A DNA stretch of 64,000 nt from Saprospiraceae bacterium (GCA_020629715.1 JAHDCU010000001.1:124001-188000), one strand, 5' to 3'. Positions 21,201 to 30,063 are shown, counted from the stretch's first letter. Notes: generated from the sequence alone by a model not told the origin. Numbers and translations: made by a program.

Positions 21201-24200
21201 TCTTCTTTATCCGAACAAATATCATACAAATCAGCACTCGGTAAGACTACTGAAGCAGTACATGATACTCCTCCTGAAGCTACTGTCATATCTGCTGGAC
21301 AAATTATTTCTGGCTCTGTATCATCTTGAACCTCAATTGTCTGCATATATGTGATTGGAAGATTATTACTACAAGTCCATTCAAAAATGGTCCAAGTTCT
21401 AACTATTTTTCTTACACAATTAGACATCAAAATTTCCTCGTCATTATATACTGCCACTACACTACATGCCTCCGCAAATGTTGGATATAGAGGCATACCG
21501 TCTAATGAAGGAGTACCTGTTACGAAAGTAGATGGTCCTCCATTTTCATCAAATGGATATTCACCACATTGAAGATTAGTATCATCAGAAACCATAAAGT
21601 TATCTGGGTACACAATAGTCGAAATATCCAATCTCTCCACTGTTATATTCTGAGTACAGATTGCGGATTGGTTTCCGAAATTATCTGTAGCTTGATACTC
21701 TCTAGTTATTAATTTTACATTATCGGGATCACAGTCCAATGGACTAATCACCTCTGAAAGCAACGTCACGGTAGGAGAAGAATCACAATTATCAATAGCT
21801 AGTGGACCTTCATAAGTAAGCATATCATTACATGATATTGTGATATCCTCACATACAATACTTGGTGCAATCTTATCTTCAAGTGTAACGGTACTCCAAC
21901 AAGAATTACCACTACAACCATCCATGACCTTTGCCATAATAGGAGTCCATAAATGTTCAGAAGTTAAAGTTGCGTTGGGTATAATTTCTCCATTGCCATC
22001 CATTAACACTACAGCATATGCTGCAACTGGATTAAGAGGACTAGTCAATAACATTTCAGGGGTTATCTCTACCTCACAGTTTTGACTTGCAGAAATATTG
22101 ATAGAACCTATACATGCTAGTGCAGAGGTTCCACTTCCTACCGCAACCGTTGATGATACAGGAGCAAGGCATGAGCCAGCTAATGTAACAACAAGTTCTA
22201 CAGAGTAATCACCATTTGTTGTACCCCAAGCCACATCTATACTTGCACCTGTAGAGGCTCCAACTATTGTACCTCCAGCGGATACTGTCCATGAATATGT
22301 AGCACCTGAAATTTCTGAAGTACTATATGTCTCCGTACCCCCACCACATACGGCTAATGCCCCGTCTATATCGGGATCTGTATACGAAGGAGGATTAGCT
22401 TGACCATTTAAGGTTTCGAAACGACCCTGACCATCCGTTAATGTTATGGTATATCCTTGTGCATCGATATGTATTCCGTCTAAAATATAAGATGAGACAC
22501 CGTTACCTAGAACTGTTTCAGTCATATTGGCTCCCGCAGCACCTGTTACAAAAGCAACTGGATTTGCAGGTGGTGCAGGACTTGTTGAATCAAATAACCC
22601 ATTCACTTGAAATATATACCATGTCTCTCCAGACGCTGATACTATTTCAATTCTATCCAAGAATTGACCGTCTGTTGCATTTGATGCATTACCTAAACAC
22701 TCGTTTTCAATAATCAGACTGCCTTCAACAATTATTACTCTTGCAGGATCATGATCATCTTCATCAACAGTACCATCATCGGTAATATTATTATCATTAC
22801 TTGATCCTGCTTCTCCCCCAGTATCATTATCTGGATTATCATCAGCTGTCGAGTCACGATCATCATTGGATCGATCATTACCATTATTATCTTCAGCAGA
22901 TACTATTTCAGCTATGTTGATGAGTTCTGTGCTAGTGACATCAGCTTCAATATTAACTGTAATATCGACACTATATACCTCTTGACTAGATAGACCTCCA
23001 GGTACATTGACTAAAAAACTAGCTATCCCCGTACTTGGATCACCATTCAGATAGGACCAATCGTCGTCTGCCAAAGTCATCCCAGTAGGTAGATAATCAT
23101 AAATTGTAATATTATTGGCTGTAACTGACCCTTGATTTACCACATTGATTGTAAATGTAACTTGCTCACCTGGTGAAACAGTCTCGGTTGAAATAGTCTT
23201 GAATAAAGCTAAATCAAAATAATCGATACGGAGTAAAGCAGGATCATGATCGTCCTCATCTGTTATTCCATAATCGTCAATCTTATTGTCGGTAATACTA
23301 TTAGGTTGTCCTCCAATATCATTTGTAATATCTCTATCAGGCTTAGAGTCAAAGTCTTTGCTCAAAGGATTACCTTCGGCTCTAGACATACTGATTTCTG
23401 CATAGTTTATGATATCACCTGACTCATGATTATCCGATATCTTTAGTATGATCTCGTGACTTCTACTTTCTCCTGGTAATAATCTATCCGTATTTGTTAA
23501 AATAATTTCTGAGTTGGATTGAGCAATCCAATCAGCATCATTTTTAGCAGCATCAAAGATCAGTTCTGTTGGAACATAATCAATAATCTCGTATTCCGAA
23601 GCTATTTCTGATCCTTGATTATAAACTGTGATAATGTATGGAACGTCATCACCAGCTTGATAGACAGCTTGTGGAAATTTTAATTCCTTTCTCAATGCTA
23701 AATCAAGTATCAAGACTCTTTCAGGATCATGGTCATCTTCGTCTATCGTACCATTGCCATCTAAAACATCATCGCTGTTCGGTGCATTAGGAACACCACC
23801 TGCATCATTATTACGATCTTCATCTGGTGTTGAATCCATATCGTCACCTGAAAGACCGGTGGAGACATCTACCGCACCACTAATTTCTGCGACATTGATG
23901 TAGTTTAATGTTGGACTAGCTTCCACTAAAAGGTGAACGTATATGGAAGTGTACTCACCTGGTAGCAATTGTTCATCGATATTATATTTTAGAATTCCAT
24001 CTCTTTCTTTCCAGTTGGGGTTGATATCATCTATCCATGAATATCCACTTACTAAGTAATCCACTACGGAGATATCAGTTGCCGCCGCTGTCCCTTGATT
24101 ATGGATCTGAATTTCGAAGGTTGCTGTATCACCTAAAGAAACTAAAGGATCACCTTGTAATAATTTAATGAGGGCTAGATCAAATGATGGTAATGAAACA

Positions 24201-26269
24201 GGGCAAAGTCCTATATCATAACTATGATTTACGGGATCAGCATCGGATACAACAACGTCCATTTGTGGTGTAACAATATTTCCATTGCACGAACTCAACA
24301 AAGATAAATCCGAATCATTTTCATCAGCCTGTACTCCTGTACCAAAATTAGTAGAACAAATTTCAAATTGATCAGTACCAACACGTACACGATTTTCATT
24401 AATTAAAAATTGGCTATCATGTACGACGATGGTGTATGTTACATCTGATCTTAGACCATCGAATGATCCATCTAAATTAGAATCTACATTAGAATTATTG
24501 AAAAAGTATTGTCCTGATGAATTAGAAATCGTAGTACCTACAACTTGACAATCATCATTTACAAGATTTATGATTAAACCTGAAATTACATCTTCATCTG
24601 CATCCTGAATACCATTACTATTTTCATCAAACCAAACATAGTTTCCAATTTCTTTCGGAGGTTTTGGACAGATAGATACGATGTCTCCAAAACCAGTAGC
24701 TTTGCCCAATTGAAGATCAATATTATGAGTATAAAGCTGTATAGCGTCAAGCTTTCTTCCATTTATGGTGCTATATCTATGTAATCCTCCAGAGTAAGTA
24801 TCATAAATCGGATCATATACAGATGCTACAACTTCCGAAGTTCCGGGTAAAACGAATATACTTCCCAAAGCTAATTCCGGGTGATAATTTGGCCCTGCTA
24901 ACCAATAATCATCACCAAAAAATTCACCTCCTCCGGGTCCTTGGGTATTTCCAACACCAGATCCAGTCAGAGAACCTGCACTACCGTTGCTCTCTAGTGT
25001 CCACGTTCCATTATTATCCCAAGCAACAAGAAGATCAGGATTTTGAAAGTCCACACGATTGAGAGCATTATCACAATAGATATGACCTACCCTATCAGAA
25101 AGTGAGATAAGCATATTTCCCTCTTCAGTAAAATCTATATCGGTTAACCAATGCATAGGTTTTTCACCATCAGAAGGTGTATCGTACCAAAAACCCTTAA
25201 TATAATTGGTAGAAAATATTTCTGTAAATACTTTAGAATTAGGGTCAAACTCATAAACTATTGCTCTTGAATCATTTTGATCTTGTGAGTTTTCAGCCGT
25301 ACACGTTGTTCCTAAATATATTTTACCGTCGTACATCTTTAAAGCAAAAGGTATATAATCACCTCCGACACATCCAGGATTTGGTGTGGCTATTGATTCG
25401 GTTGTACTCACATTGGGATTATCAATATTGATCTTTACTAAAGTTTTTTCTTTGAGGTTTATTGTGTATAGATACTCGTCATTAGGACCAACCACTAGTG
25501 AGCCCAATCCCATTCGACCCACTTGTTTACCATATTGACAATCTTGTATATCACCAACTGGCTCACCGACATCAATACCTAAATCGCTCAGAGTTACCCA
25601 AGTTTCAGTTATTGGCGTATTGCCGAGGGTAGTTCTGAATATAGCTCCTGCACCATCTGCAGTCAAACTGGTATGTTGTTTTACAAAAGCTGATGAAAAT
25701 ATCTGTGACCTTCTATCATCCCATGCGATTCCCCAGATACTACCCGTCTGTGACTTCATAGCTAATTTCTGTGGACTTGTAGCTGTATTGAACTGATGAT
25801 CGAGCTGTATGATTGTTTCTATATTATCATTTTCACCCTGCTGACCTTGAACAAAACAGGTTAGTACAATCTGCGGATTTTCACCACAAGACGATGCCTT
25901 GGATCTCAGCCCCAAATTGATATCGCATGAAGGCGCTTCTACGAATTGCACTTTTGTACCGTTATCAGCAGAATATACAGTGCTAGTTTGATCGCTAGTA
26001 AAATCAAATTCTACTCGATAATCCTCTCCGTTAGAGAGTCCAAAAATGGAATAAACTCCGTCACTACTAGTAATATCGGAACCAGCTAGATTATTGGATG
26101 AATCATAAGCCTTAACCATAATATTACCTTGAAAAGTATTATCATCATTAAAACCATTGCCATCTTGATCTAGATAAACAACTCCAGAAATTGAATTAGG
26201 GAGAGCGTTGCATTGGGAATGAGCTGTGTAACCCATAAAACCAATAAACATGATGAGCAGAATAGACAT
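15299..26269 (-). CDS. Giant T9SS-secreted surface protein with SdrD-like, DUF11, HYR-like, dockerin-like modules
   Basis: The protein is 3656 residues from the ATG at 26269; a longer frame starts at ATG 26326. I prefer 26269 because MSILLIMFIGFMGYTAHSQ is a typical signal peptide and the extra 19 codons cover a palindrome. Order along the protein: an SdrD B-like module; a segment resembling a beta-propeller (about 25900-24720); a second SdrD B-like module (GNYVWFDENSNGIQDADED); three DUF11 units ending in DEDDHDP (near 23740, 23250, 22750); many HYR-like modules including an array of six (17600-19070); a dockerin-like segment with paired Asp-rich loops (AGDVNNSEHISAADIIELRK, near 16200); and a type A T9SS sorting domain in the last 85 residues (NEPNPWNEVTTIEFYI, YDLTGKLLY). 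It is expected to be exported by T9SS and anchored at or released from the cell surface. It is clearly paralogous to the giant gene at 1-14922. Its function as adhesin or matrix protein is inferred. Confidence 0.92.
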   Translation of the reverse strand: MSILLIMFIGFMGYTAHSQCNALPNSISGVVYLDQDGNGFNDDNTFQGNIMVKAYDSSNNLAGSDITSSDGVYSIFGLSNGEDYRVEFDFTSDQTSTVYSADNGTKVQFVEAPSCDINLGLRSKASSCGENPQIVLTCFVQGQQGENDNIETIIQLDHQFNTATSPQKLAMKSQTGSIWGIAWDDRRSQIFSSAFVKQHTSLTADGAGAIFRTTLGNTPITETWVTLSDLGIDVGEPVGDIQDCQYGKQVGRMGLGSLVVGPNDEYLYTINLKEKTLVKINIDNPNVSTTESIATPNPGCVGGDYIPFALKMYDGKIYLGTTCTAENSQDQNDSRAIVYEFDPNSKVFTEIFSTNYIKGFWYDTPSDGEKPMHWLTDIDFTEEGNMLISLSDRVGHIYCDNALNRVDFQNPDLLVAWDNNGTWTLESNGSAGSLTGSGVGNTQGPGGGEFFGDDYWLAGPNYHPELALGSIFVLPGTSEVVASVYDPIYDTYSGGLHRYSTINGRKLDAIQLYTHNIDLQLGKATGFGDIVSICPKPPKEIGNYVWFDENSNGIQDADEDVISGLIINLVNDDCQVVGTTISNSSGQYFFNNSNVDSNLDGSFDGLRSDVTYTIVVHDSQFLINENRVRVGTDQFEICSTNFGTGVQADENDSDLSLLSSCNGNIVTPQMDVVVSDADPVNHSYDIGLCPVSLPSFDLALIKLLQGDPLVSLGDTATFEIQIHNQGTAAATDISVVDYLVSGYSWIDDINPNWKERDGILKYNIDEQLLPGEYTSIYVHLLVEASPTLNYINVAEISGAVDVSTGLSGDDMDSTPDEDRNNDAGGVPNAPNSDDVLDGNGTIDEDDHDPERVLILDLALRKELKFPQAVYQAGDDVPYIITVYNQGSEIASEYEIIDYVPTELIFDAAKNDADWIAQSNSEIILTNTDRLLPGESRSHEIILKISDNHESGDIINYAEISMSRAEGNPLSKDFDSKPDRDITNDIGGQPNSITDNKIDDYGITDEDDHDPALLRIDYFDLALFKTISTETVSPGEQVTFTINVVNQGSVTANNITIYDYLPTGMTLADDDWSYLNGDPSTGIASFLVNVPGGLSSQEVYSVDITVNIEADVTSTELINIAEIVSAEDNNGNDRSNDDRDSTADDNPDNDTGGEAGSSNDNNITDDGTVDEDDHDPARVIIVEGSLIIENECLGNASNATDGQFLDRIEIVSASGETWYIFQVNGLFDSTSPAPPANPVAFVTGAAGANMTETVLGNGVSSYILDGIHIDAQGYTITLTDGQGRFETLNGQANPPSYTDPDIDGALAVCGGGTETYSTSEISGATYSWTVSAGGTIVGASTGASIDVAWGTTNGDYSVELVVTLAGSCLAPVSSTVAVGSGTSALACIGSINISASQNCEVEITPEMLLTSPLNPVAAYAVVLMDGNGEIIPNATLTSEHLWTPIMAKVMDGCSGNSCWSTVTLEDKIAPSIVCEDITISCNDMLTYEGPLAIDNCDSSPTVTLLSEVISPLDCDPDNVKLITREYQATDNFGNQSAICTQNITVERLDISTIVYPDNFMVSDDTNLQCGEYPFDENGGPSTFVTGTPSLDGMPLYPTFAEACSVVAVYNDEEILMSNCVRKIVRTWTIFEWTCSNNLPITYMQTIEVQDDTEPEIICPADMTVASGGVSCTASVVLPSADLYDICSDKEDIVVDITYPDGFIDNANGGAVTLSSGINTITYTAYDECHNSSSCSFTVTVVDETAPVTICNQETVVSINQTGEATVFAQSFDEGSFDDCSLDRLEVFRMDEGASCGDAITDFGESVRFCCADVGNTIVVVLRAYDVQGNFNDCMVNVQVQDKFAPVITCPADVTIDCHYVYDLNDLSEFGVATATDACQVQMRELITSDISQCRVGTITREFQASDANGFSNCTQTITIINNDPFDFHMDIDWPEDYETVTECLGNSLDPQNLPTENGFPILSEDACDLTSYAYTDQVFEFVPDTDACLKILRKWSVIDWCQNGLTQSYDQIIKISNNQAPTLTGNCDAIETCSFDVNCGPAFVDLTMSATDDCTPGNLLNWTYVLDEFSDGEDLITVSGSSSTVSASANYPIGTHSIIWSFEDACGNVNACTQSFTVLSCKTPTAYCIDGISIALEPVDLDGDGVPDEEQACLYVENVDAGSYHSCDTPINLSFSSDVDDDKITFTCLDLGPQTVELWVTDANGNTSFCSTTVDVQDNNDVNVCIDPKDCIMPPSDIQVTACNTVLSPAALGSMLTVDPNCICGDFDIDFNDVTNTDSSNGCTNITRTWSVTFNCGNLPLVCTFDQNIALFNTTTPIIDCPSSVAVDAAVGTCSASVQLDVPSVNTDCISSFTVTNNSDFADSNNGSASGTYPVGTTTVVYTVSDMCGNSSTCSVDITVNDITGPICNVADITVQLDNNSAIITGDQFNNGSVDACTDDAVVLMVEPSTFNCDNIGLNTVNITVTDISGNTTVCTAEVTITDDVAPVCQLQDITVQVSEGGSTSITGTMLNNGSSDACGDDNDLSFILSEDSFDCTDIGDNIISVTVSDLSGNTTNCSATVTVVDNTAPTCILQDITISIDANDTANIVASDLDNGSFDDCGSIVSFEAIPATLSCENLGDNLITVTVTDDSGNTTSCTATVTLEDISLPICMVQDITVNLDENGQANISASDIDNGSTAGCSDDVSFSIEPDFFACNDIGENIVTLTVTDDSNGSTSTCTATVTVVDDQAPICMLQDITVSIDENETFVIDLSALDNGTMDPCGQIVSTTSDITSLNCTDIGDNLITVTVTDNGNNVTTCQATITVVDISTPVCSVADITVELGDAGMVTVSSSDIDNGSATSCGNPVTISLSQSTFGCEDLGDNNVMVTVSNGTDNQVSCEVQVTVVETESLNCPANVTIPCGSDISDLSIFGQPTVVNACNQLVIEESVTMDLNACDVGTIIRTFTATNPTTNQSFQCSQFITIETGDNPLVETDITFPMDTIFIDPCTDLDLSTLPGMVLVDDSDLDCSRISISQEIINETITCSADTLSRRWTVIDSCQLNSIDDAGVFTFDQAVVVVDDAAPVLVVPDDLTVDCPLGFINLETQIMECRLASSSNNSPFADSNDTADASGTYPAGVYDITVTAVDVCGLETSETFTLTVLADTEKPSFECKKAFYDITDQGDFTIVPTEFVCELTDNCTVEGDFQFFFTEPFNDENVPPTTLFPNIILGCDDLTPIQDIYVVVFDQSGNFFRCKTGYTLEDPDGLCTSPPNIVDGYIESVSGNALIGSEVNLEGSNLPIINVDLEGYYAFPSMFSGGSYNIIPNMDTPHDQGLSTLDLIILQRHILGIDLLDRPYEYIAGDVNNSEHISAADIIELRKVIMGAIAEFPNNTSWKMIDHSFVFNSDISPLEQPYNQVVEVPLLSNSITADFVGVKIGDVNSSWTSPSMQEESVTSRNGKIIPIKMEQSEEYSVSFTIDESVAAYGMQLKLYSAQELADIQISSELFEVTPANIYVENSEIIISINDVELINVEKGEELFSISSSQVIDRSSIDILDDSNFKPEIYLNNFEIGSLNLEKFENIEGDFILYQNEPNPWNEVTTIEFYIEKSQTAEITIYDLTGKLLYNESRRSNRGINSIIIEKSDFDYDGMTYVELKLEDGRSQTIKMIKIK
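17600..19070 (-). repeat. Array of six HYR-like repeats of about 82 residues
   Basis: Six consecutive modules of about 245 bp each open with a C-x-x-x-DITV-type motif (for example VCQLQDITVQV, TCILQDITISI, ICMVQDITVNL) and contain a central DNGS motif and a closing TVTDxSGNTTxCxATVTV motif. Each has conserved Cys residues. The copies are diverged at the DNA level, unlike the 948-bp repeat in the neighbouring giant gene, so this array is older. Confidence 0.8.
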
Positions 26270-26283
26270 TCTGCATACATAAT

Positions 26284-26305
26284 TACGTACGAGTACTCGT
26301 ACGTA
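26284..26305. repeat. 22-bp perfect palindrome just upstream of the giant gene start
   Basis: The sequence TACGTACGAGTACTCGTACGTA is its own reverse complement with no loop, centred between 26294 and 26295. It lies 15-36 bases upstream of the preferred ATG (26269) and inside the coding region if the ATG at 26326 is used. It could be an operator, or form a hairpin in the leader next to the ribosome-binding region. No homologue was identified. Confidence 0.75.
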
Positions 26306-26455
26306 TGACGTAAGTATTGTAGTCATAGTGACCTTAGCTTTGTGTACTAAAATGTAAAATCGGTATCAAGGGGTATTCGTCAACCTTGACAAATGTTACT
26401 GTTTTGGATGTAGTAGTTTTCTTATGGAACCGGGGAAAGATTCCACACTATAATT

Positions 26456-26463
26456 CAAAGATA
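26456..26463 (-). promoter_or_regulatory. Possible -7 promoter element for the giant gene
   Basis: The minus strand reads TATCTTTG, a match to the Bacteroidota -7 consensus TAnnTTTG, in an AT-rich stretch. A clear -33 TTTG at the right spacing was not found. It would give a leader of about 180 bases to the ATG at 26269, which would carry the 22-bp palindrome. Confidence 0.45.
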
Positions 26464-26666
26464 TAAATAATCAAATAAAAATACATTACATATTATAATT
26501 TTATTTAATTTAACATAAATCAACAACTATAAAGACATGAATTACAAACATTTAATTCAATTATATACTCCTAAACAACAGTACCCAAATCATATAAAAC
26601 ATAGTAGACATAGTAGTTGGCCTTTTGACATTTGCTCTCAATACTCGATAAACTTTGTCATTGGAC

Positions 26667-26697
26667 AAAAAAAAAGCCCTCGATATGAGAGCTTTTT
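26667..26697 (-). terminator. Rho-independent terminator of the L25 gene
   Basis: On the minus strand AAAGCTCTC-ATATC-GAGGGCTTT forms a stem of about 9 bp (one G-U pair) followed by a run of nine T (26675-26667). It begins about 20 bases after the L25 stop codon. Confidence 0.8.
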
Positions 26698-26716
26698 ATT
26701 TTCAAATCTTAGTGTA

Positions 26717-27328
26717 TTATTTTTCAGCAGTAGCAACTTCACCACCACCAGCTTTTGCCTCAGCAGCAGCAGCACTCTTAAGAGCTCTCGGAATCTCAAC
26801 TAGTGCTATAGGAGTTGCACCTTCAGTCATAACCTCGATACCCTCTCCTATTTCTAAATCTCTCACTCTAACAGCATCTCCCAGCTCCAGACTAGAAATA
26901 TTTACATATAATCTATCAACAAGATTCTTAGGCAGAGTTTTAATTTTTACTCTTCTCATCTGCTGGATAAGCTTACCACCAGTTTTTACTCCTGGTGATA
27001 CTCCTTTAAATAGTATTGGAACTTCCACTTTTATAGGAGATCCTTCAACTATTTTAAGAAAATCAATATGTAATATTGCTTCTGTCAAAGGATGAAACTG
27101 CATTTCCTTAATAATAGCCTTATGCGATGTACCATCTACGTCTATATCAGCCAATTTGAAATCTGGTGTATAGATCAACTTTTTTACTTCATTATGGGTA
27201 ACACTAATATTAATATTTTCCCCACCACCATAAATAGTTGCAGGTATTCTACCAGATTTTCTAACAATTTTATTGTGTTTTTTGCCTGTTGCTTCTCTTT
27301 TTTGCGCTAGTACATTAAGTACGTCCAT
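26717..27328 (-). CDS. rplY: 50S ribosomal protein L25/CTC family
   Basis: The 203-residue protein is the long CTC form of L25, which binds 5S rRNA in the large ribosomal subunit. The N-terminal 5S-binding domain carries the family motif KSGRIPATIYGGGEN (residues 24-38). The C-terminal TL5/CTC beta-barrel contains PILFKGVSPGVKTGGKL and IPRALKS. The last 20 residues are an Ala/Gly/Glu-rich tail common in this family. Its length is normal. It has its own terminator downstream and a promoter-like box upstream, so it is probably monocistronic. The start at 27328 fits the conserved N-terminus. Confidence 0.95.
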   Translation of the reverse strand: MDVLNVLAQKREATGKKHNKIVRKSGRIPATIYGGGENINISVTHNEVKKLIYTPDFKLADIDVDGTSHKAIIKEMQFHPLTEAILHIDFLKIVEGSPIKVEVPILFKGVSPGVKTGGKLIQQMRRVKIKTLPKNLVDRLYVNISSLELGDAVRVRDLEIGEGIEVMTEGATPIALVEIPRALKSAAAAEAKAGGGEVATAEK

Positions 27329-27363
27329 GATCTACGTTTTAATATGATCTCTAAAAATGACTG

Positions 27364-27371
27364 CAAAGATA
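27364..27371 (-). promoter_or_regulatory. Probable -7 promoter element of the L25 gene
   Basis: The minus strand reads TATCTTTG followed by C, fitting TAnnTTTG, 36 bases upstream of the ATG at 27328. A small palindrome TATAG-TTT-CTATA (27378-27390) lies directly upstream, where the -33 region would be, and could bind a regulator. No clear TTG -33 element was seen. Confidence 0.5.
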
Positions 27372-27444
27372 TAAAAATATAGTTTCTATAAGCTGCCTTA
27401 ATGGAATAAATAATTTATACTAGATATAACTCAAAAAACGAAGA

Positions 27445-30063
27445 CTAAAAATCAAGCTCTATCGTATCTCCTGCTTGCAACTTTTCATTATTCCCGTCAT
27501 GTTTGTTCTTTGATTCTTCGCTCACTTTCACCCGTTCCGTTGGATCAATTTTCTTGATTTTAAATTCGCCAAGTTTATTCCCTGCCGCTTTCCAACCCTT
27601 GACATCTATAAACTCATCCAATTTTAACGTTTGCTCTTGCTTCTGCCCACCTTGCATATAGCTAAAGATGACCTCATCATTACCAAGTGCCGATGCATAA
27701 TAGAGCTTACTACTTCGATGATCAGAGATGTACTTATATCGCTCTCCTACTTTTGATGTCTCTATCAAAAAGCGCTTAACCATAGTCCAGCCCTTATCTC
27801 CCTCATAATAAACCGCACTTACCGCTTGCTCAGGCGTCCATTTGTGGATATCTAATATGGAATTGACATCATACTTTCTTTCCATGTTTAGATTTGAAAC
27901 CTCGTAACATCCATCTTTATAGAGTGCCAGTATTTTATTACCCGTATCAAAAGCACCTAGGTACTTACCTCTTTTTTCTTTATTTAATCTCCCACTGACT
28001 TCATCCATCCAAACCTTTATTGCACCTAGACTTGATTTTCCCTTTTTAACAAAAGTTACTTTCCTTACTGGATACTTGGTTACAATATTGCCCTGAGAGC
28101 CTCTGCCTTTGATCGCAATATCCGCAAAGTCAAATTCAAATAATTTCTTTTTTGCACTACAGCCAGGGGTCAATTGTATATTTAATATTTCAGATTCTCC
28201 ATTTCGATTTGCAGAAAAATAGAGGACTTTGGAGCCTGGTGTACCTTTTGTAAGAAGATATGGTTTATCTCTGGTTATGGCCGTCACATTGAATCGTTTT
28301 GCCATTGTTCTTCCGGATGCACCATCTAGATAGATTAGGTTGTACGTGGTACGATCATCGCCTTTCTTCCAAACGGCAGCATGCATGATATTTTTACCTA
28401 TAAATACTTTGTCAGAAATCCGTACTACTTTGAATTCTCCTTTTCTGGTAAAGGCAATGACATCATCGATATCTGAACAGTCACTAATGTACTCATCTTT
28501 TTTGAGCCCAATACCTACAAATCCTTCTTTATAATTTGCATATAATTTGGCATTATTGGCTACTACTTTTTGTATCTGTATATTCTCAAACTCAGTGATA
28601 ACAGTCTTTCTCTCTCTACCCTTTCCATATTTTTCTAGGAGTCTGGAAAAATAGTCAATGGCATATTCAGTAAGATGTGATAAATGATGTTTTACCTCCG
28701 CCAATTCATCATTGGTCTTAGCGATCAGTTCATCAGCTTTAAAGGTGTTATACTTAGATATTCGCTTGATCTTAATCTCTGTAAGCTTTACAATATCGTC
28801 TTGTGTAATAGCCCGCATGAGCAAAAGCCGATCATCAGAGGCTTTCGCTTTTTCTTCAGGCGTACGAACATACTTCCTTAATCCATCTTCTATAACCTGA
28901 AGTACATCCTCCCAAGTTTCACATTCTTCAATATCTCGATAGATTCTTTTTTCAATAAATATCTTCTCTAAACTGAGTAAATGCCATTTTTCCTCTAATT
29001 CGCGACGTCTGATTTCTAATTCTTGACGTAGCAAATCTTTCGTATTAAAAGTAGATTGCTCTAGAATATCAATCACTGATAAAAATAACGGCTTATTATC
29101 AATAATTACACAAGCATTTGGCGAAATAGATATTTCACAATTGGTGAAAGCATACAAGGCATCTATTGTAACTTGAGGAGATACGCCGGGAGCTAGATCT
29201 ATGGCTACTTCCACGTCTTTAGCAGTATTATCGACTACCTTCTTTATTTTAATTTGCCCCTTATCATTAGCTTTTATGATAGAATCGATTAGCGAGTTGG
29301 TGGTAATACCATATGGCAATTCTGTTATCGCTATTGTATTTTTATCCAATTGCTCAATCTTAGCTCTTACTTTGATCTTACCCCCACGTTTGCCCTGATT
29401 ATAATCAGTAACATCGATCATCCCGCCCGTCTGAAAATCTGGGTATATTTTAGTTGTCTTGCCTTCAAGTATTTTTATACTTGCTTTTATAAGTTCTTGA
29501 AAGTTGTGAGGCATTATCTTGGTAGACAGACCAACCGCAATACCCTCTACTCCTTGTGCCAAGGCCATTGGAAATTTGACAGGCAATAAGATCGGTTCTT
29601 TTTTTCGACCGTCATATGACATTTGCCAATCCGTGGTCTGAGGGTTAAATACCACTTCTAGCGCAAACTTGGTCAAACGTGCCTCTATATAACGAGAAGC
29701 GGCAGCACGATCACCTGTCCTGATATCTCCCCAGTTTCCCTGAGGATCGATGAGTAAATCTTTTTGACCTAAGTTTACTAATGCATCACCAATAGCTGCA
29801 TCACCGTGTGGATGGTACTGCATGGTCTGTCCAATGATATTAGCTACTTTATGGTAGCGGCCATCATCCATAACTTTCATACTATGAAGTATCCTACGCT
29901 GTACTGGTTTAAATCCATCCAGCAGTGCAGGTACCGCCCTTTCCAAAATAACATATGAAGCATAATCAAGAAAATATTCCTTGTACATGCCAGAAAGATT
30001 TACGATGTCCTCGCTGTTATTTTGATTTTGAGTTGGGGCCAATTCTTCATTTTGATCACTCAT
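27445..30063 (-). CDS. parC: DNA topoisomerase IV subunit A
   Basis: The 872-residue protein is a type IIA topoisomerase A subunit, which cuts and rejoins DNA and works with ParE (not in this window) in chromosome decatenation. The breakage-reunion domain starts with YASYVILERAVPALLDG (residues 34-50) and QRRILHSM. The motif YHPHGDAAIGDA is at 83-94, and the catalytic tyrosine is Y125 in RAAASRYIEARL. A long coiled-coil middle region (about 340-480) and a divergent C-terminal beta-propeller (about 500-820) follow. The overall form, without an obvious GyrA-box, matches the Bacteroidota ParC-like subunit rather than GyrA. The gene is read on its own; the L25 gene downstream has a separate promoter. 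Confidence 0.92.
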   Translation of the reverse strand: MSDQNEELAPTQNQNNSEDIVNLSGMYKEYFLDYASYVILERAVPALLDGFKPVQRRILHSMKVMDDGRYHKVANIIGQTMQYHPHGDAAIGDALVNLGQKDLLIDPQGNWGDIRTGDRAAASRYIEARLTKFALEVVFNPQTTDWQMSYDGRKKEPILLPVKFPMALAQGVEGIAVGLSTKIMPHNFQELIKASIKILEGKTTKIYPDFQTGGMIDVTDYNQGKRGGKIKVRAKIEQLDKNTIAITELPYGITTNSLIDSIIKANDKGQIKIKKVVDNTAKDVEVAIDLAPGVSPQVTIDALYAFTNCEISISPNACVIIDNKPLFLSVIDILEQSTFNTKDLLRQELEIRRRELEEKWHLLSLEKIFIEKRIYRDIEECETWEDVLQVIEDGLRKYVRTPEEKAKASDDRLLLMRAITQDDIVKLTEIKIKRISKYNTFKADELIAKTNDELAEVKHHLSHLTEYAIDYFSRLLEKYGKGRERKTVITEFENIQIQKVVANNAKLYANYKEGFVGIGLKKDEYISDCSDIDDVIAFTRKGEFKVVRISDKVFIGKNIMHAAVWKKGDDRTTYNLIYLDGASGRTMAKRFNVTAITRDKPYLLTKGTPGSKVLYFSANRNGESEILNIQLTPGCSAKKKLFEFDFADIAIKGRGSQGNIVTKYPVRKVTFVKKGKSSLGAIKVWMDEVSGRLNKEKRGKYLGAFDTGNKILALYKDGCYEVSNLNMERKYDVNSILDIHKWTPEQAVSAVYYEGDKGWTMVKRFLIETSKVGERYKYISDHRSSKLYYASALGNDEVIFSYMQGGQKQEQTLKLDEFIDVKGWKAAGNKLGEFKIKKIDPTERVKVSEESKNKHDGNNEKLQAGDTIELDF

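Larger units (their letters stand above)
26327..26716. other. Intergenic region between L25 and the giant gene
   Basis: This 390-base stretch contains the L25 terminator (26667-26697) and a probable promoter element for the giant gene (26456-26463). The remainder is AT-rich. Short plus-strand frames here lie in non-coding or antisense sequence and have no recognisable protein features. Confidence 0.55.

Noticed and set aside
26537-27310. Plus-strand frames over and beside the L25 gene
   Set aside because: They lie antisense to the L25 gene or in its terminator region and show no protein features.
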